From: Fomitopsis serialis
Lineage: Eukaryota > Basidiomycota > Agaricomycetes > Polyporales > Fomitopsidaceae
Assembly (NCBI RefSeq): GCF_022376445.1
Contig: NW_025954984.1
Span: 186,001-250,000 of the forward strand
Length of the DNA: 64,000 nt
Direction: 5' to 3'
In this document: positions 10,961-21,132 of the stretch, piece after piece
Layout: every line of letters begins with the position of its first letter
Numbering within the stretch: the first letter of the stretch is position 1
The notes under the pieces: generated by a model
Told to the model about the DNA's origin: nothing
What the model saw: only the letters and a program-made list of their open reading frames with translations
Database searches by the model: none
Program-made: the position numbers and the translations under genes

Positions 10961-13900
10961 ATGCCTGGTCAACAGATCTTCGAGCCCAATCCTCCACCAG
11001 ACTCTTCACAGCTGCCCGACTCGCTGCTCGACTACCGGGTCAAGCTGAAGGTCAAGGGGTCGCTCTCGAGAGATGAGCTCGAGGCGATCTCATATTTCAG
11101 ACGGGCTGCCGACTACATCGCAGCTGGTAAGCGTTATCATTCTCAATGATTGTTCGTCACAGTTCGTCGAATGTGGAGCCATCTGCGTCCGTGCGAGTGC
11201 ATGCCTAATGCCAAACCACGCTGGACACCAGGTGTACCGACAGGCTTGCATGGTTGGGTATTTGACGTACTAAATACCTCACACGTGCGAGACGCGCAGT
11301 GGTTCGCGTCCTACGTGATTCGTGTGCAGCTCGGTTGCCTCCATGCGACTTGCAATGATGCCGCTGTGCATACAATCAGGATATGTCTTGCCAACACTAC
11401 TTCAGCATCCCCCCTGGAAAGGATGAAGGTGCATCGTGCTAATTATACTCGCAGCTATGATCTTCTTGAAGACCGGCGTCCTAGAACAGCGCGACCTCAC
11501 GCCGGACGACATCAAGCAACGGCTGCTCGGACACTGGGGGACGTGCCCCGGTCTCGTCCTCGTCTACGCGCATATCAACCTCCTCGTTCGCAAAACCGAC
11601 ATAGACGTGCTCTACGTCGTCGGGCCAGGGCACGGCGCACCGGGCATACTGTCCTGCCTATGGTTGGAAAACTCGCTAAGCCACTTCTGGCCCCGTAATA
11701 TGCGTGACCGTACTGGCTTGAAGAATCTCGTATCCGGTTTCAGTGTACCAGGCGGATTCCCAAGGTACGCGTATGAACGCGTCACTGAGTGGCGCGCGAG
11801 TTCGCTGATGCGACGTTCAAAGCCATGTCAACGCAGAGACGCCAGGTTCTATCCACGAAGGCGGCGAGCTGGGATACGCGCTCAGTGTTGCGTTTGGCGC
11901 AGTCATGGACAAGCCCGATCTGGTCTGTGTATGTGTCGTTGGAGACGGCGAGGCTGAGACCGGGCCTACTGCGACGTGCGTGATATCGCCTTCCTCATTA
12001 CTTCCTTTCTCCTAATGTAGCACCAGCGCGTGGCACGGATATAAGTACCTCGACCCCGCAGAGTCCGGCGCTGTCTTGCCGATCGTGCACGTCAATGGGT
12101 TCAAGATCTCCGAACGCACGATCTACGGCACGATGGATGACAAGGAGCTCGTCGCGCTGTTTACTGGCTACGGGTACCAGGTGCGCTTCGTCGAAGATCT
12201 GGGAAATATCGACGAGGACATGGCGGCGTCGATGGAGTGGGCACTCGGCGAGATTCACGCTATACAACGGGCGGCGAGGAGTGGACAGCCACAAGTGAAG
12301 CCGCGATGGCCAGTTCTGCTTATGCGTACCCCGAAGGTAAGGGATGTATCTCGAGCTGCAGAACTTGTGGCTAACGGAGATATTGCAGGGTTGGGGTGGA
12401 CCGAAAAAACTCGGTGACGAGATCATCGAGGGATCATTTCATGCCCACCAAGTCCCACTTCCTGGCGCAAAGAAGGACCCAGAACAACTCAAGCTGCTAC
12501 AGGAATGGTTGAGATCGTACAAGCCCGAAGAACTCTTTGACGAGAATGGCGTACCGAATGAGAAGATTCTGTCGATCATCCCAGAGGTACACTTCCATTC
12601 GTGGATGGTCAGACAAAGCGGTGCGTTTACATTGACTTGCAGAAAGATGATAAGAAGGTCGGCATGAGAAAGGAGGTCTACGCGGGTTACATGCCTCTTC
12701 ATGTACCGGACTGGGCGCCGAAGAGCGTGGAGAGGGGTAGCCAGGAGAGCTGTATGAAGGTCGTGGGCGAGTTGCTACTTGACGTCATGGATAAGTGCGT
12801 ATCGCAACATTCGTTCGATATGCTGTGCTCATACCCCAATCCCAGAAACCCCCACACGTTCCGGATCTTCTCCCCGGATGAACTAGAGTCGAACAAGCTG
12901 AGCGCGACGCTCCGCCACAGCGGCCGGAATATGCAGTGGGACGTGGCCAGTCGCGCCAACGGCGGACGCGTCATCGAGATTCTCTCAGAGCACACCTGCC
13001 AGGGCATGATGCAGGGCTACACGCTCACCGGGCGGACGGCGCTCTTCCCGAGCTACGAGGCGTTCCTCGGCATCGTGCACACCATGATGGTGCAGTACAG
13101 CAAGTTCGTGAAGATGGCGCAGGAGACCAACTGGCGCCAGCCGATCGGCTCGCTGAACTACCTCGAGACGAGCACCTGGGCGCGTCAGGAGCACAACGGC
13201 TTCTCGCACCAGAACCCGTCGTTCATCGGCGCGGTGTTGGACTTGAAGCCGAGTATCGCGAGGGTTTACCTCCCTCCGGACGCGAACTGTTTCTTGTCGA
13301 CGGTGGCGCATTGCTTGAGGGCGAAGAACTACATCAACCTCATGGTCGGAAGCAAGCAGCCGACACCCGTCTGGCTGAGCGCAGAAGAGGCGGACGAGGT
13401 ACGTTCGTTAGACCTAGGTTCATCGCGAATGCTCACACAACAATCTCTGTCACAGCATTGTATTGCTGGCGCGTCAATCTGGAAGTTCGCCAGCGTGGAC
13501 GACGGCGTTGACCCAGACGTCGTACTCGTTGGCATCGGCGTAGAGGTGACCTTCGAGGTTATCGCCGCCGCGGCGCTCCTCCGCCAGCGTCTGCCTCAGC
13601 TTCGCGTGCGTGTGGTGAATGTTACTGACTTGATGATCCTCGAACCCTTCGGCACGCACCCGCACGCGCTGACGGAGCTCGACTTTGAGGCTCTGTTCAC
13701 GAAGGACCGCCCAGTCCACTTCAACTATCACGGATACGTGAACGAACTGAAGGTAGAAACCATCTCTTCGCCATATCGCCTGCCAGTTGCTGATCGTCTG
13801 TGCAGGGTCTGCTCTTCGGCCGCTCCAATATGCAGCGTGTCACGATGGAAGGGTGCGCTCTCTCTGCTCCGCTATCACGCCACACTCACACCTGCACCCC

Positions 13901-14142
13901 GCAGATACCGCGAAGAGGGGACGACGACCTCTCCATTTGCCATGATGCTCCTGAACCATACGTCGCGCTATCATGTAGCCGCCGCCGCGGTGCGAGGCGC
14001 AGCGGCGCTCAACCCGCGCGTGGAGGTGGACGCCCACACGGCGATCAGCGGGTTCATGCATGAGGCGCAGAAGGCCCGGCAGTATATCAGAGAGCAAGGA
14101 GAAGATCCGGACGGTACGTTCGACGTACCGAAGTTCGTGTAG
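10961..14142 (+). CDS. XFP: Xylulose-5-phosphate/fructose-6-phosphate phosphoketolase
   Basis: Thiamine-diphosphate enzyme that splits xylulose-5-P (or fructose-6-P) with phosphate into acetyl phosphate and glyceraldehyde-3-P (or erythrose-4-P). I chose the ATG at 10961 ([14 protein letters not shown]), which matches the usual fungal start; an in-frame ATG at 10901 would add 20 residues. Signatures in order: [43 protein letters not shown], the ThDP motif [79 protein letters not shown], and [11 protein letters not shown]. The C-terminus is [13 protein letters not shown] to [10 protein letters not shown]. At least eight short introns are present (for example gtacac...ttgcag at about 12585-12642). 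No frame break was found, so the gene looks functional. It is partnered with the upstream acetate kinase gene. Confidence 0.93.
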
Positions 14143-14768
14143 AGATCCGCAGGTGGGCGGTATCGGACTGCACACCAAGAGAAGATGTCCAAATTGTTGT
14201 ACAGTACGTGCCATAAACTGGTGGTAATAGGTTCGCATTACGATGTGCGGCAATTGGGTTACTGGAACGGCCAAAGACATTGTCCACGGACACAGCCTTG
14301 GTGTTATTTGGATAGATGTGTAGGAGGCAGGTATTCGGCCCTAGCTCCTGCACTCCGCTACAGACACCGTCCATGATGGTCGAGGCTATGTTGTTTGCGG
14401 GGTTGACGGCGGTTGTCCCATGCTTCGACGGGGGCTGCGCACGCTGATAAGAATCAGTGCTACATAGTGCTCCTCACTGAGTCCGGACATGCATTCTGAC
14501 ATAACAGGTGTACTCAGGAGTTGGCTTCATGCTGCAGATCTTCTTTAGAAGGCGATACCAATAAACTCTCGCTGACAATGGGCCGTCGAAATGCCTCGTG
14601 GTGTGCGGAAATGAGTCTCCGTGGTAAGTGACTCGGATTTGAATGCAGACGCGCAGCTATAAGCTTCAACAGATTTGTTTACAGCTTCGGCAACGTGTTC
14701 GGTGCGATATGGCGAAAGGCACGATATAAGACAAGGGTAATCTCTCAACTGTGTCGTACTCTCCCGCC
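14143..14768 (+). other. Intergenic region downstream of XFP
   Basis: About 630 bp between the XFP stop and the next start. No coding homology or repeat was recognised. It presumably contains the XFP 3' end and the promoter of the ATPase gene that follows. Confidence 0.5.
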
Positions 14769-16258
14769 ATGGATCTCATCCAGGAGATCAACAGGAGCCA
14801 CGGCCTCAACGGGGACCTGACAGGTCGCAACAACGACCCAGTAGTAACCTCGCTGCGAGGGAAATTGGAACGCGCATGCGAGAGGTATGCAGCATAGCTG
14901 CCACGGTTGACCTATCTAATCGGATGTGTGCAGACTTTCGAAGGACCTATACAATAGCCAGAGTCATTTCATCTTGGAATTCGTCCAGAATGCCGACGAC
15001 AACCATTACAAGCCCGGAGTGGACCCGACCTTACACCTGCGCCTCAGCGACAGTGAAGTGATCATCAAGTGCAACGAGAAGGGGTTCGACAAGGACAACG
15101 TAAAGGCGATATGTGACATCGGTGCGAGTACGAAAGCGAGACAGAAGAAAGTTGACGGCTACATAGGTGAGTAAGATCCATTGATGACACATTTACTGAC
15201 AAAAGCTGACGGGATATGACGATAGGCGAAAAGGGGATAGGTAGGAAGTGAACCGATCACCGTTGGCATGCTTTGACTGGGGAACTCAGGATTCAAGGCC
15301 GTCTTCGCCGTAGCTCAACGAGTCCGTGTTGCGTCAGGCGACTTCACATTCCGATTCGATCGAGATGGGCCGCTGGGTATGATTAATCCTATCTGGGATG
15401 CGTCGTACCCTAGCGTTCCTGGCTGGACGACCTTCCGTCTGACCATGACACAAGCGGTGGCCCGGAGCGATCTGAAGGAGCAGATTAAGGGCATCCAGTC
15501 CTCGTTATTGCTGTTTCTCCGCAAGCTACGTGCGATCGACATCGACGTAGCCATGGGTCAACACTCGACGATTTCAGTCCGTCGCATTGACGAACCGAAT
15601 GATGTCATCAGACTCGAGCGTCACGAAAACAGCACCTGTGTATCGAAATGTAGATACATCGTGTCGAAGCAAACTGTCAAGGCGTACGCGCACGAAGAGA
15701 AGAGGGAAGGTATCGAGCAGAGCGAGATCGTTCTGGCATTCCCTATCGACGGCGACGGTCGCCCTGCAATCGGCAAACAGGACGTGCATGCCTTCCTGCC
15801 TGTGGCTACGTATGGGTTGAATGTGAGTGCGGGCTATACGTGTGCGCGTATGTAAAGTTAACTCCATTCTGTATCAGTTCGTCGTTCAGGCAGACTTCTT
15901 GACGTCCTCCAGCAGAGAAGATATCATCGCGGACTCGCAATGGAATCGTGTGCTACTACAAGGCGTTACGGACACGTTCCTTGCCGCTATAGAGCGTTTT
16001 CGACAGCACCACATCCTTCGAGACTGCTGGATGCGATACATCCCCAGGAATGCTCGAGTGCCTTTCAGCGCGGTCGAGGATTCCATCGTCAAGGCCCTTC
16101 GCTCGCGGCCTATCTTGCGCGACATTTTTGATCGGTATCAGCTACCGACGACACTCATCACCATCCCTAGCCACTTCCGGCTCCCCCGCGGCGGGGATCC
16201 CCTCATCGGTACTTCGGACTTACCATCGTCCCCATCTTTGTCAGTTAAATCGGATTAA
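14769..16258 (+). pseudogene. 5' half of a NOV/sacsin-type GHKL ATPase gene, cut by a KDZ transposon
   Basis: Starts MDLIQEINRSHGLNGDLTG. After one intron comes the GHKL ATP-binding N-box FILEFVQNADDN, then CNEKGFDKDNVKAICDIGAS and the glycine lid GEKGIG/FKAVF, as in the sacsin/NO VEIN (HATPase_c_3) family. Homology to the tandem copy at 41318 runs collinearly to 16234, where the transposon begins. The frame then runs eight codons into transposon DNA and stops at 16256-16258. The protein would keep the ATPase module but lose everything downstream. No frame breaks occur in this half, which fits a recent interruption. The rest of the gene resumes at 36528. Confidence 0.85.
16228..16234. repeat. 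Target site duplication, left copy (TCGTCCC)
   Basis: TCGTCCC immediately precedes the left terminal inverted repeat and recurs at 36521-36527 right after the other end. Taken as 8 bp the copies differ in the last base (TCGTCCCC against TCGTCCCA). Zisupton-type elements are known for 8-bp duplications. Confidence 0.8.
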
Positions 16259-16395
16259 AAATGGTACTTAAAAGTACCTTAGGTCAGATTAACTAGGTAC
16301 ACTAATGTACTTCCTAATCCGTGATCCACTATTGATCCACACTACATCCATACTTAATCCAATTCTAAGCTACTTAATCCAATTTGAGATCAGGA
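16235..16395 (+). repeat. Left terminal inverted repeat of the KDZ element
   Basis: About 161 bp that pairs inversely with 36358-36520. The outermost 35 bases hold several differences (for example CGGATTAAAAATGG here against CGGATTTATAGAGG in the reverse complement of the other end). From CTAAGTACCTTAGG-type sequence inward to GAGATCAGGA the two arms look identical. Confidence 0.88.
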
Positions 16396-16960
16396 TCAGA
16401 CATTACTAATCCACAATCCACAGTTAATCCAATTCTGAGATCAGGATTAGAGTGTATTAATCCACAATCCATCCATAGTTAACCCAATACTGAGATTAGG
16501 ATTAGTACATGCTAATCCACTTATGACCTCAGGTTTAGTACAATCTAATCCAGTACTGAGATCAGGATTAGTACATGCTAATCTAGTTATAAGACTTGGA
16601 TCTATACACTGCTAATCTAGTTATAAGACTTGGATCTATACACTGCTAATCCATTTATGAGATCAGGATCAGTACACTCTAATCCACTTATGAGATCAGG
16701 ATTAGTACATGCTAATCCACTTATGAGATCAGGATCAGTACACTCTAATCCACTTATGAGATCAGGTTTAGTACATGCTAATCCACTTATGAGATCAGGT
16801 TTAGTACACTCTAATCCACTCAAGTCGAAAGTTAATCACAATTAATCCAATCCCATCACAGTTCATCAATGCCAGATTAACACCGAGTCTATCGTGTTAA
16901 TCCAGGTAAAGTCCAAACCCTCTACACTAATCCCAAAATCTTAACTAAGACGAGCACTCT
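16396..16960 (+). repeat. Left subterminal TAATCC/GGATTA repeat field
   Basis: Dozens of TAATCC or GGATTA/GGATCA motifs at short spacing. Many are paired as CTAATCC...GATCAGGATTAG, making short inverted pairs. The inner part (about 16617-16830) is a tandem array of roughly 33-bp units built on CTAATCCACTTATGAGATCA, alternating between GGATTAGTACATG and GGATCAGTACACT forms. Such fields next to inverted repeats often bind transposase; that role is inferred here. Confidence 0.8.
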
Positions 16961-17023
16961 TCCGAATTGCAGGCCTACATGGGCAGTAAGCAACCATTAG
17001 ATATTCAGAGAACACGATGACAC

Positions 17024-19467
17024 TCACTGGGAGCCCGTCGAATGCGTCACTCGAGGCACCACCTTCGCCTTCGCCTTCTCCTTCTCCTTGCCCTTCACAT
17101 CCGCATCGGCCTTCGCCTTCACCTTCGCACCCACCTTCACCTTCGCACCCGCCTTCCCCTTCCCGCCTGCCTTCGCCTTCGCACCCGCCTTCTCCTTCGC
17201 CTTCCCCTTCGCATCCACCTTCGCATCCACCTTCGCATTCCCACTTTTACCACCCGAGACCTTGACCTTCTTCTTTGGTGCCTCCTCGATGTTGCTGTCA
17301 TCATCCTCACGCTCCTTTCGTCGCAACTTCCGGGGCCTGTCCTCATCAGCTTCATGGAAGGTCAGTATACCGCTTAATATCAATCACATACGAGCTCACA
17401 CACCTTCAGACTCCACGTCATCGGCTTGCACGACCTTACCGCCGGACGACGACGCCGTGGACGTAGAAGGCTCGACGGCCGCGGAGGCATCAATGTCCAG
17501 TTCGCCAACGGCGTCCTCGTCCTCGACGCCGTCGAGGCGACTCGGACTCCGACCACGTTGCGACGATGTGTCGACCTCATCGTTGTCGTTGTCGTCTTCG
17601 TCCTCGCTAGAACTGTCACTCGAGCCGTCTTCGGACTCCTCCGGCACGGAGGGTACCTAGTCGACCACGTACATTACTTTCACACCATTGAAGAAAAGTA
17701 TCGACATCGACTTACCTTATCCGTGTCTGCGCTGGCGACCGCGTTTCCGTCCTCGCCGTCTTCCTCGGCTTGCGCAAAGCTCCTCGGGTCGACTTCCTCC
17801 ACCTGCAGTTCAGCCTGCGGTGCATTCTCCGGGTGAACGTCTTCGAAGTTGAAGCCGGCGCCACCTGTCTGCGTCGACTCGATTTTGCGCCACAGCTCCC
17901 ATGCCACATCGGCAGTGGGACCCATCGGGTCGCTGAAATCGAGAATTGGCCATCCCAAAGACGAAAGGCGCTCGGAAGTCACTGCGGCCGAGAAGGGCGG
18001 CACTGCATTGACCAAGCGATGTGCATATTCTGCGACGACGAAGTCAGTCGTACGCGCGCGCGATGTTAATATAATTGGGAACACACCCCAGCTAGCACGA
18101 AAGTATGCATGTAAGGCCTCGATCAACTGGAGACCTGTCCATTGTAAGCGACTCTTCGGCAGCATTGGTCGGCCGCTGTCCTCATAAGTGATACCCTGAT
18201 CCAAACCTATCGTCGGTGATGCTGTGTAGGCAGCACTGAGTATCGTAATATAGTAGATATTGTATGTGACTTACCCAGGACGGCTTGCGCGAACGCCATC
18301 CATTTCGTGTGGTCTTCTTGTGCGTACTCGCCAAACGTTTGCTCGCCTTGATCAGTCTTGAGTAGTGGGCCGACGTGTAGTCTGGGTCACGGTCGTGAGC
18401 CATACCCAATACTGAGTGATTTCACTTACTGCTTATAATGCGACTTTCCGTGACTATCCTTGATCGCCACACGAACGTTAAACACGGCTGGCCCGACGCG
18501 GTCGTCGCCGACGCCGATTGCACTGTGCATAATCCTGTGCAAGTTTGGCATCAGCATCTCCCGGTTTCTGCCAACGACCTCTGTTAGCAAACACGTCGAG
18601 ACCTCAAAACGGAACTCACTGGTCCATTTTACCGGGCGTGACCACCACGATTGGCGGCGCCGCCGGCTGGTCTTTCTTTCCCTTCCTGCCCTTCTGCGTC
18701 GAGCTGTCTGCTTGTGTGTGCCACGGCGCCTGCTCGGCCTCAGGTAGAGCCTTGAAGGCTTGCCTCCGTGCTTTTGCCAGCTCGCCTCCACGGCCCTCTC
18801 GGATGTTCTTGTCCGCGACGGCCTTGACAACATCCTTGTTGGCAGGTACGTCTCCCCAGAGTTCGGAGGCACCCTTGGGGCGGGTCCTCTTGAACAGCGA
18901 GACCTTCTTCCAGTTGACGTCATCGGGAACCGCGTCGAGCGCCTTCTCTTTTGTTCTCAACTTGAATTTCTTCTCGTTGTTCTTGAGGAAGTTGTAGACG
19001 GCCTGGTTTAGTTGGTCAGAGTCCCTTCGACCGCAGCAGTCATTCTTGCTTACGTCGGACATCGTCGCGGCACCTTCTTTCTGGACCCACTTCTTTGTTG
19101 CAAGGACCTCGTCCACGACCTTAGATCTGTACGCGTTCCGACGGGCGTTACCGCGACCACATTCTACAAACCCCGGTACGCGCTCCATCATGAAGTCCTT
19201 GAGACCCATGCGCGACCAATCTGTTCGCGGCTTGCCGACCTCGTCACCCTCTTTGCGAGCCTTCCTCTTCTCCTGCGCTTTGTGTAAGGGCTTGTCACCA
19301 GACTTGACGTCGCCTTGGGACGCAGGGTCGGGATTCTCGCCATGGTCGGCATCTCCGCCCTGCGGTTGAGAGACAGGGGTGGAAAGTTCGTCATCGTCGG
19401 AATTTCCGTCCCCCGGTTCAGGAGCCTCGCGTGCTGAAGTCGTCGAAGGAGTTGAGTCGGAAGCCAT
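17024..19467 (-). CDS. KDZ cargo gene 1: acidic/lysine-rich protein of unknown function
   Basis: Starts at the ATG at 19467 (MASDSTPSTTSAREAPEPGD). The 283-residue first exon is charged and lysine/arginine-rich (KAQEKRKARKEGDEVGK). It contains a segment with ELAKARRQAFKALPEAEQAPW, which resembles the helical, HMG-like stretches found in transposon-borne proteins of mushrooms; this is only a resemblance. Short-intron exons follow with GVGDDRVGPAVFNVRVAIKD, DQGEQTFGEYAQEDHTKWMA and LQWTGLQLIEALHAYFRASWG. The C-terminus has an acidic serine stretch (SSDSSSEDEDDNDNDE) and then a basic tail of KA/KG/KV repeats (17050-17250) like a histone H1 tail. A nuclear, DNA-associated role is inferred. Function is unknown. 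Confidence 0.65.
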
Positions 19468-19690
19468 GGGACGCGAAGAGGGCTTGGAACAGCACGTCGA
19501 CGTAGCAGTTCAAGGCTAGGAGAGCCGTGGTGAGGCCTGTTCCCCGATCCGCTTGTAGATCGCACCACGCTTCATGAGCGCAACGAGGTCGCTGCTTGGC
19601 GGGTGCGTTGGTTACCGTTTAGCCCGAAAGCGTCCCACTTCAAGATCTGACCGATCCCATCTTATTTTCACCGCATGCAACTCGGGTACC

Positions 19691-20904
19691 CTAGTCTACG
19701 CGAACTTCGAGGTCGTTATCCACAACCTCCCACACTCCCTCGTACCCCTCGTCCTCGTGCCTGTGCTGCTTCCCTTTGGCGCGTTTACGCGCCGATCCCG
19801 GATCGTCCTCGCGCTTTCGCTTGCGTCCCGACGAGACGTTCCGTAGGGAGGCAATAGCCGTCCGCGCGGAGCTTGCTCCGAGGCGAGAGGAAGACGTTTG
19901 CGAGGTCGACGGGCTACTGGGAGGCTCTGAGACCGGATCGGTGAGCAGAGCTCGACCAGGGGACGAGTACCTGATCTCCAGGCCGTCGCTGTGTGCTGAG
20001 GGCCGGAAACGCTCCGGGGACGAGGCGCGGGTCGCGTCATCGTCGCTGTACGGATGTTCGTCTAAATGCTCGAGTAGGGAGGGCAAAGGCGGGGCGTGGA
20101 AGGGCATGATATGACGCGCGGCGAGTTCTTCAACACCTGGACAGTTAGCCACGCCTGATGCCCGGTACACGAGGACCTCGTTGCGGTCGACGTAGCGCTT
20201 TTCGTGAGGAGGTGGATGCGTCACGAAACGTCCCACATGAGCGTCGTAATGCTCGAAGGGGATGTTGGTTTGGCGAGGCGTGATTCCAAGGACGTCGCAG
20301 GTGATGAACTGGCGGAAGTGCACTGTGAGCCATTCGTCGTCTTCTACAGAGCACAGAAGTGGTATGCAGATCGGAATGTCCCCTGCCTAGAATAATGTCA
20401 GTGTGTAATACAACTACAGACGACGTGTACATACCTCTATGTAGATGTATGCATCCACTGTCGTCGTCTCCAGCGGCGGTCTCGCAGCACGGCGTCTTCG
20501 AACGGCAGGGCGAGGCCGTTCCAAGGCAGGTCGTGGCCTCAGGTAGTACGTCCCACCAAGTCGGGCGGGCGGGTCGAGCTCAGCAATACGCTTCCGCATA
20601 TCGTCGGCAACCTCACTCGACATCTGTATCGTCGCCGGTTTGAGGTGGTTCCTGCATTTCAAGTGTCCTGGTAAGGTACACTTAAGGACGAGTTGATCAG
20701 TAGTGGTGCATGCGAACGGAATGAACAACTGACCACACCAAACACTTTCCCCAGCGTGTCTTGATTCGTGGCGCCATAGCTTTTGATAGAGTAGTGCGGG
20801 ACCGTCTTGTACACCGTGCAAGGTAGCTGATTCGTGCCGAGGGAGGCTTCGGGGGGTATGAGCTTGTCGACGATGACCCGGACTCGGGGATCGACGGGGG
20901 CCAT
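19691..20904 (-). CDS. KDZ cargo gene 2: conserved hypothetical protein
   Basis: Three or more exons starting at the ATG at 20904 (MAPVDPRVRVIVDKLIPPEA). Exon 2 carries a cysteine pair (CTLPGHLKCRNHL) and an arginine/proline-rich stretch. Exon 3 reads EDDEWLTVHFRQ, FITCDVLGITPRQTN, FEHYDAHVGRFVTHPP and RNEVLVYRASGVANCPG. I recall similar sequences in other basidiomycetes without a known function. The C-terminus is serine/proline-rich and disordered, with a bipartite basic cluster (KRKREDDPGSARKRAKGK) that looks like a nuclear localisation signal. It lies on the same strand as cargo genes 1 and 3, so the three form a minus-strand gene block facing away from the transposase. Confidence 0.6.
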
Positions 20905-21132
20905 TTTGGAGATGCAGTTAGAGATGGACTGGCCGTCCTTTTATGTGTTTCGCTCTGGCCCGCATTCGAGACAGAGCGGCAAATATCTCCAGGAATTAGC
21001 ACGAACCCATGCGAAAAACGGAGAACCCACCGCGGAAGGTGGGATTTCCATTTTGGGGAAGCCCGGAGCAAGACATCATGTCATTTACAAGTCGAGGATA
21101 TGCTATGTACACGAGTAGACTACGACATTACG

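Noticed and set aside
16228..16235. An 8-bp target duplication TCGTCCCC/TCGTCCCA
   Set aside because: The last base differs between copies. I report 7 bp, noting that 8 bp with one later mutation is possible and would fit the Zisupton habit.
16590..16845. Regular 33-bp repeats that resemble a CRISPR array, with open frames on both strands
   Set aside because: No unique spacers separate the units, the organism is a fungus, and the frames exist only because the unit length is a multiple of three.
17042..17660. Plus-strand proline/serine/arginine-rich frames opposite cargo gene 1
   Set aside because: Shadows of the lysine-rich and acidic C-terminus encoded on the minus strand, which has the matching introns.
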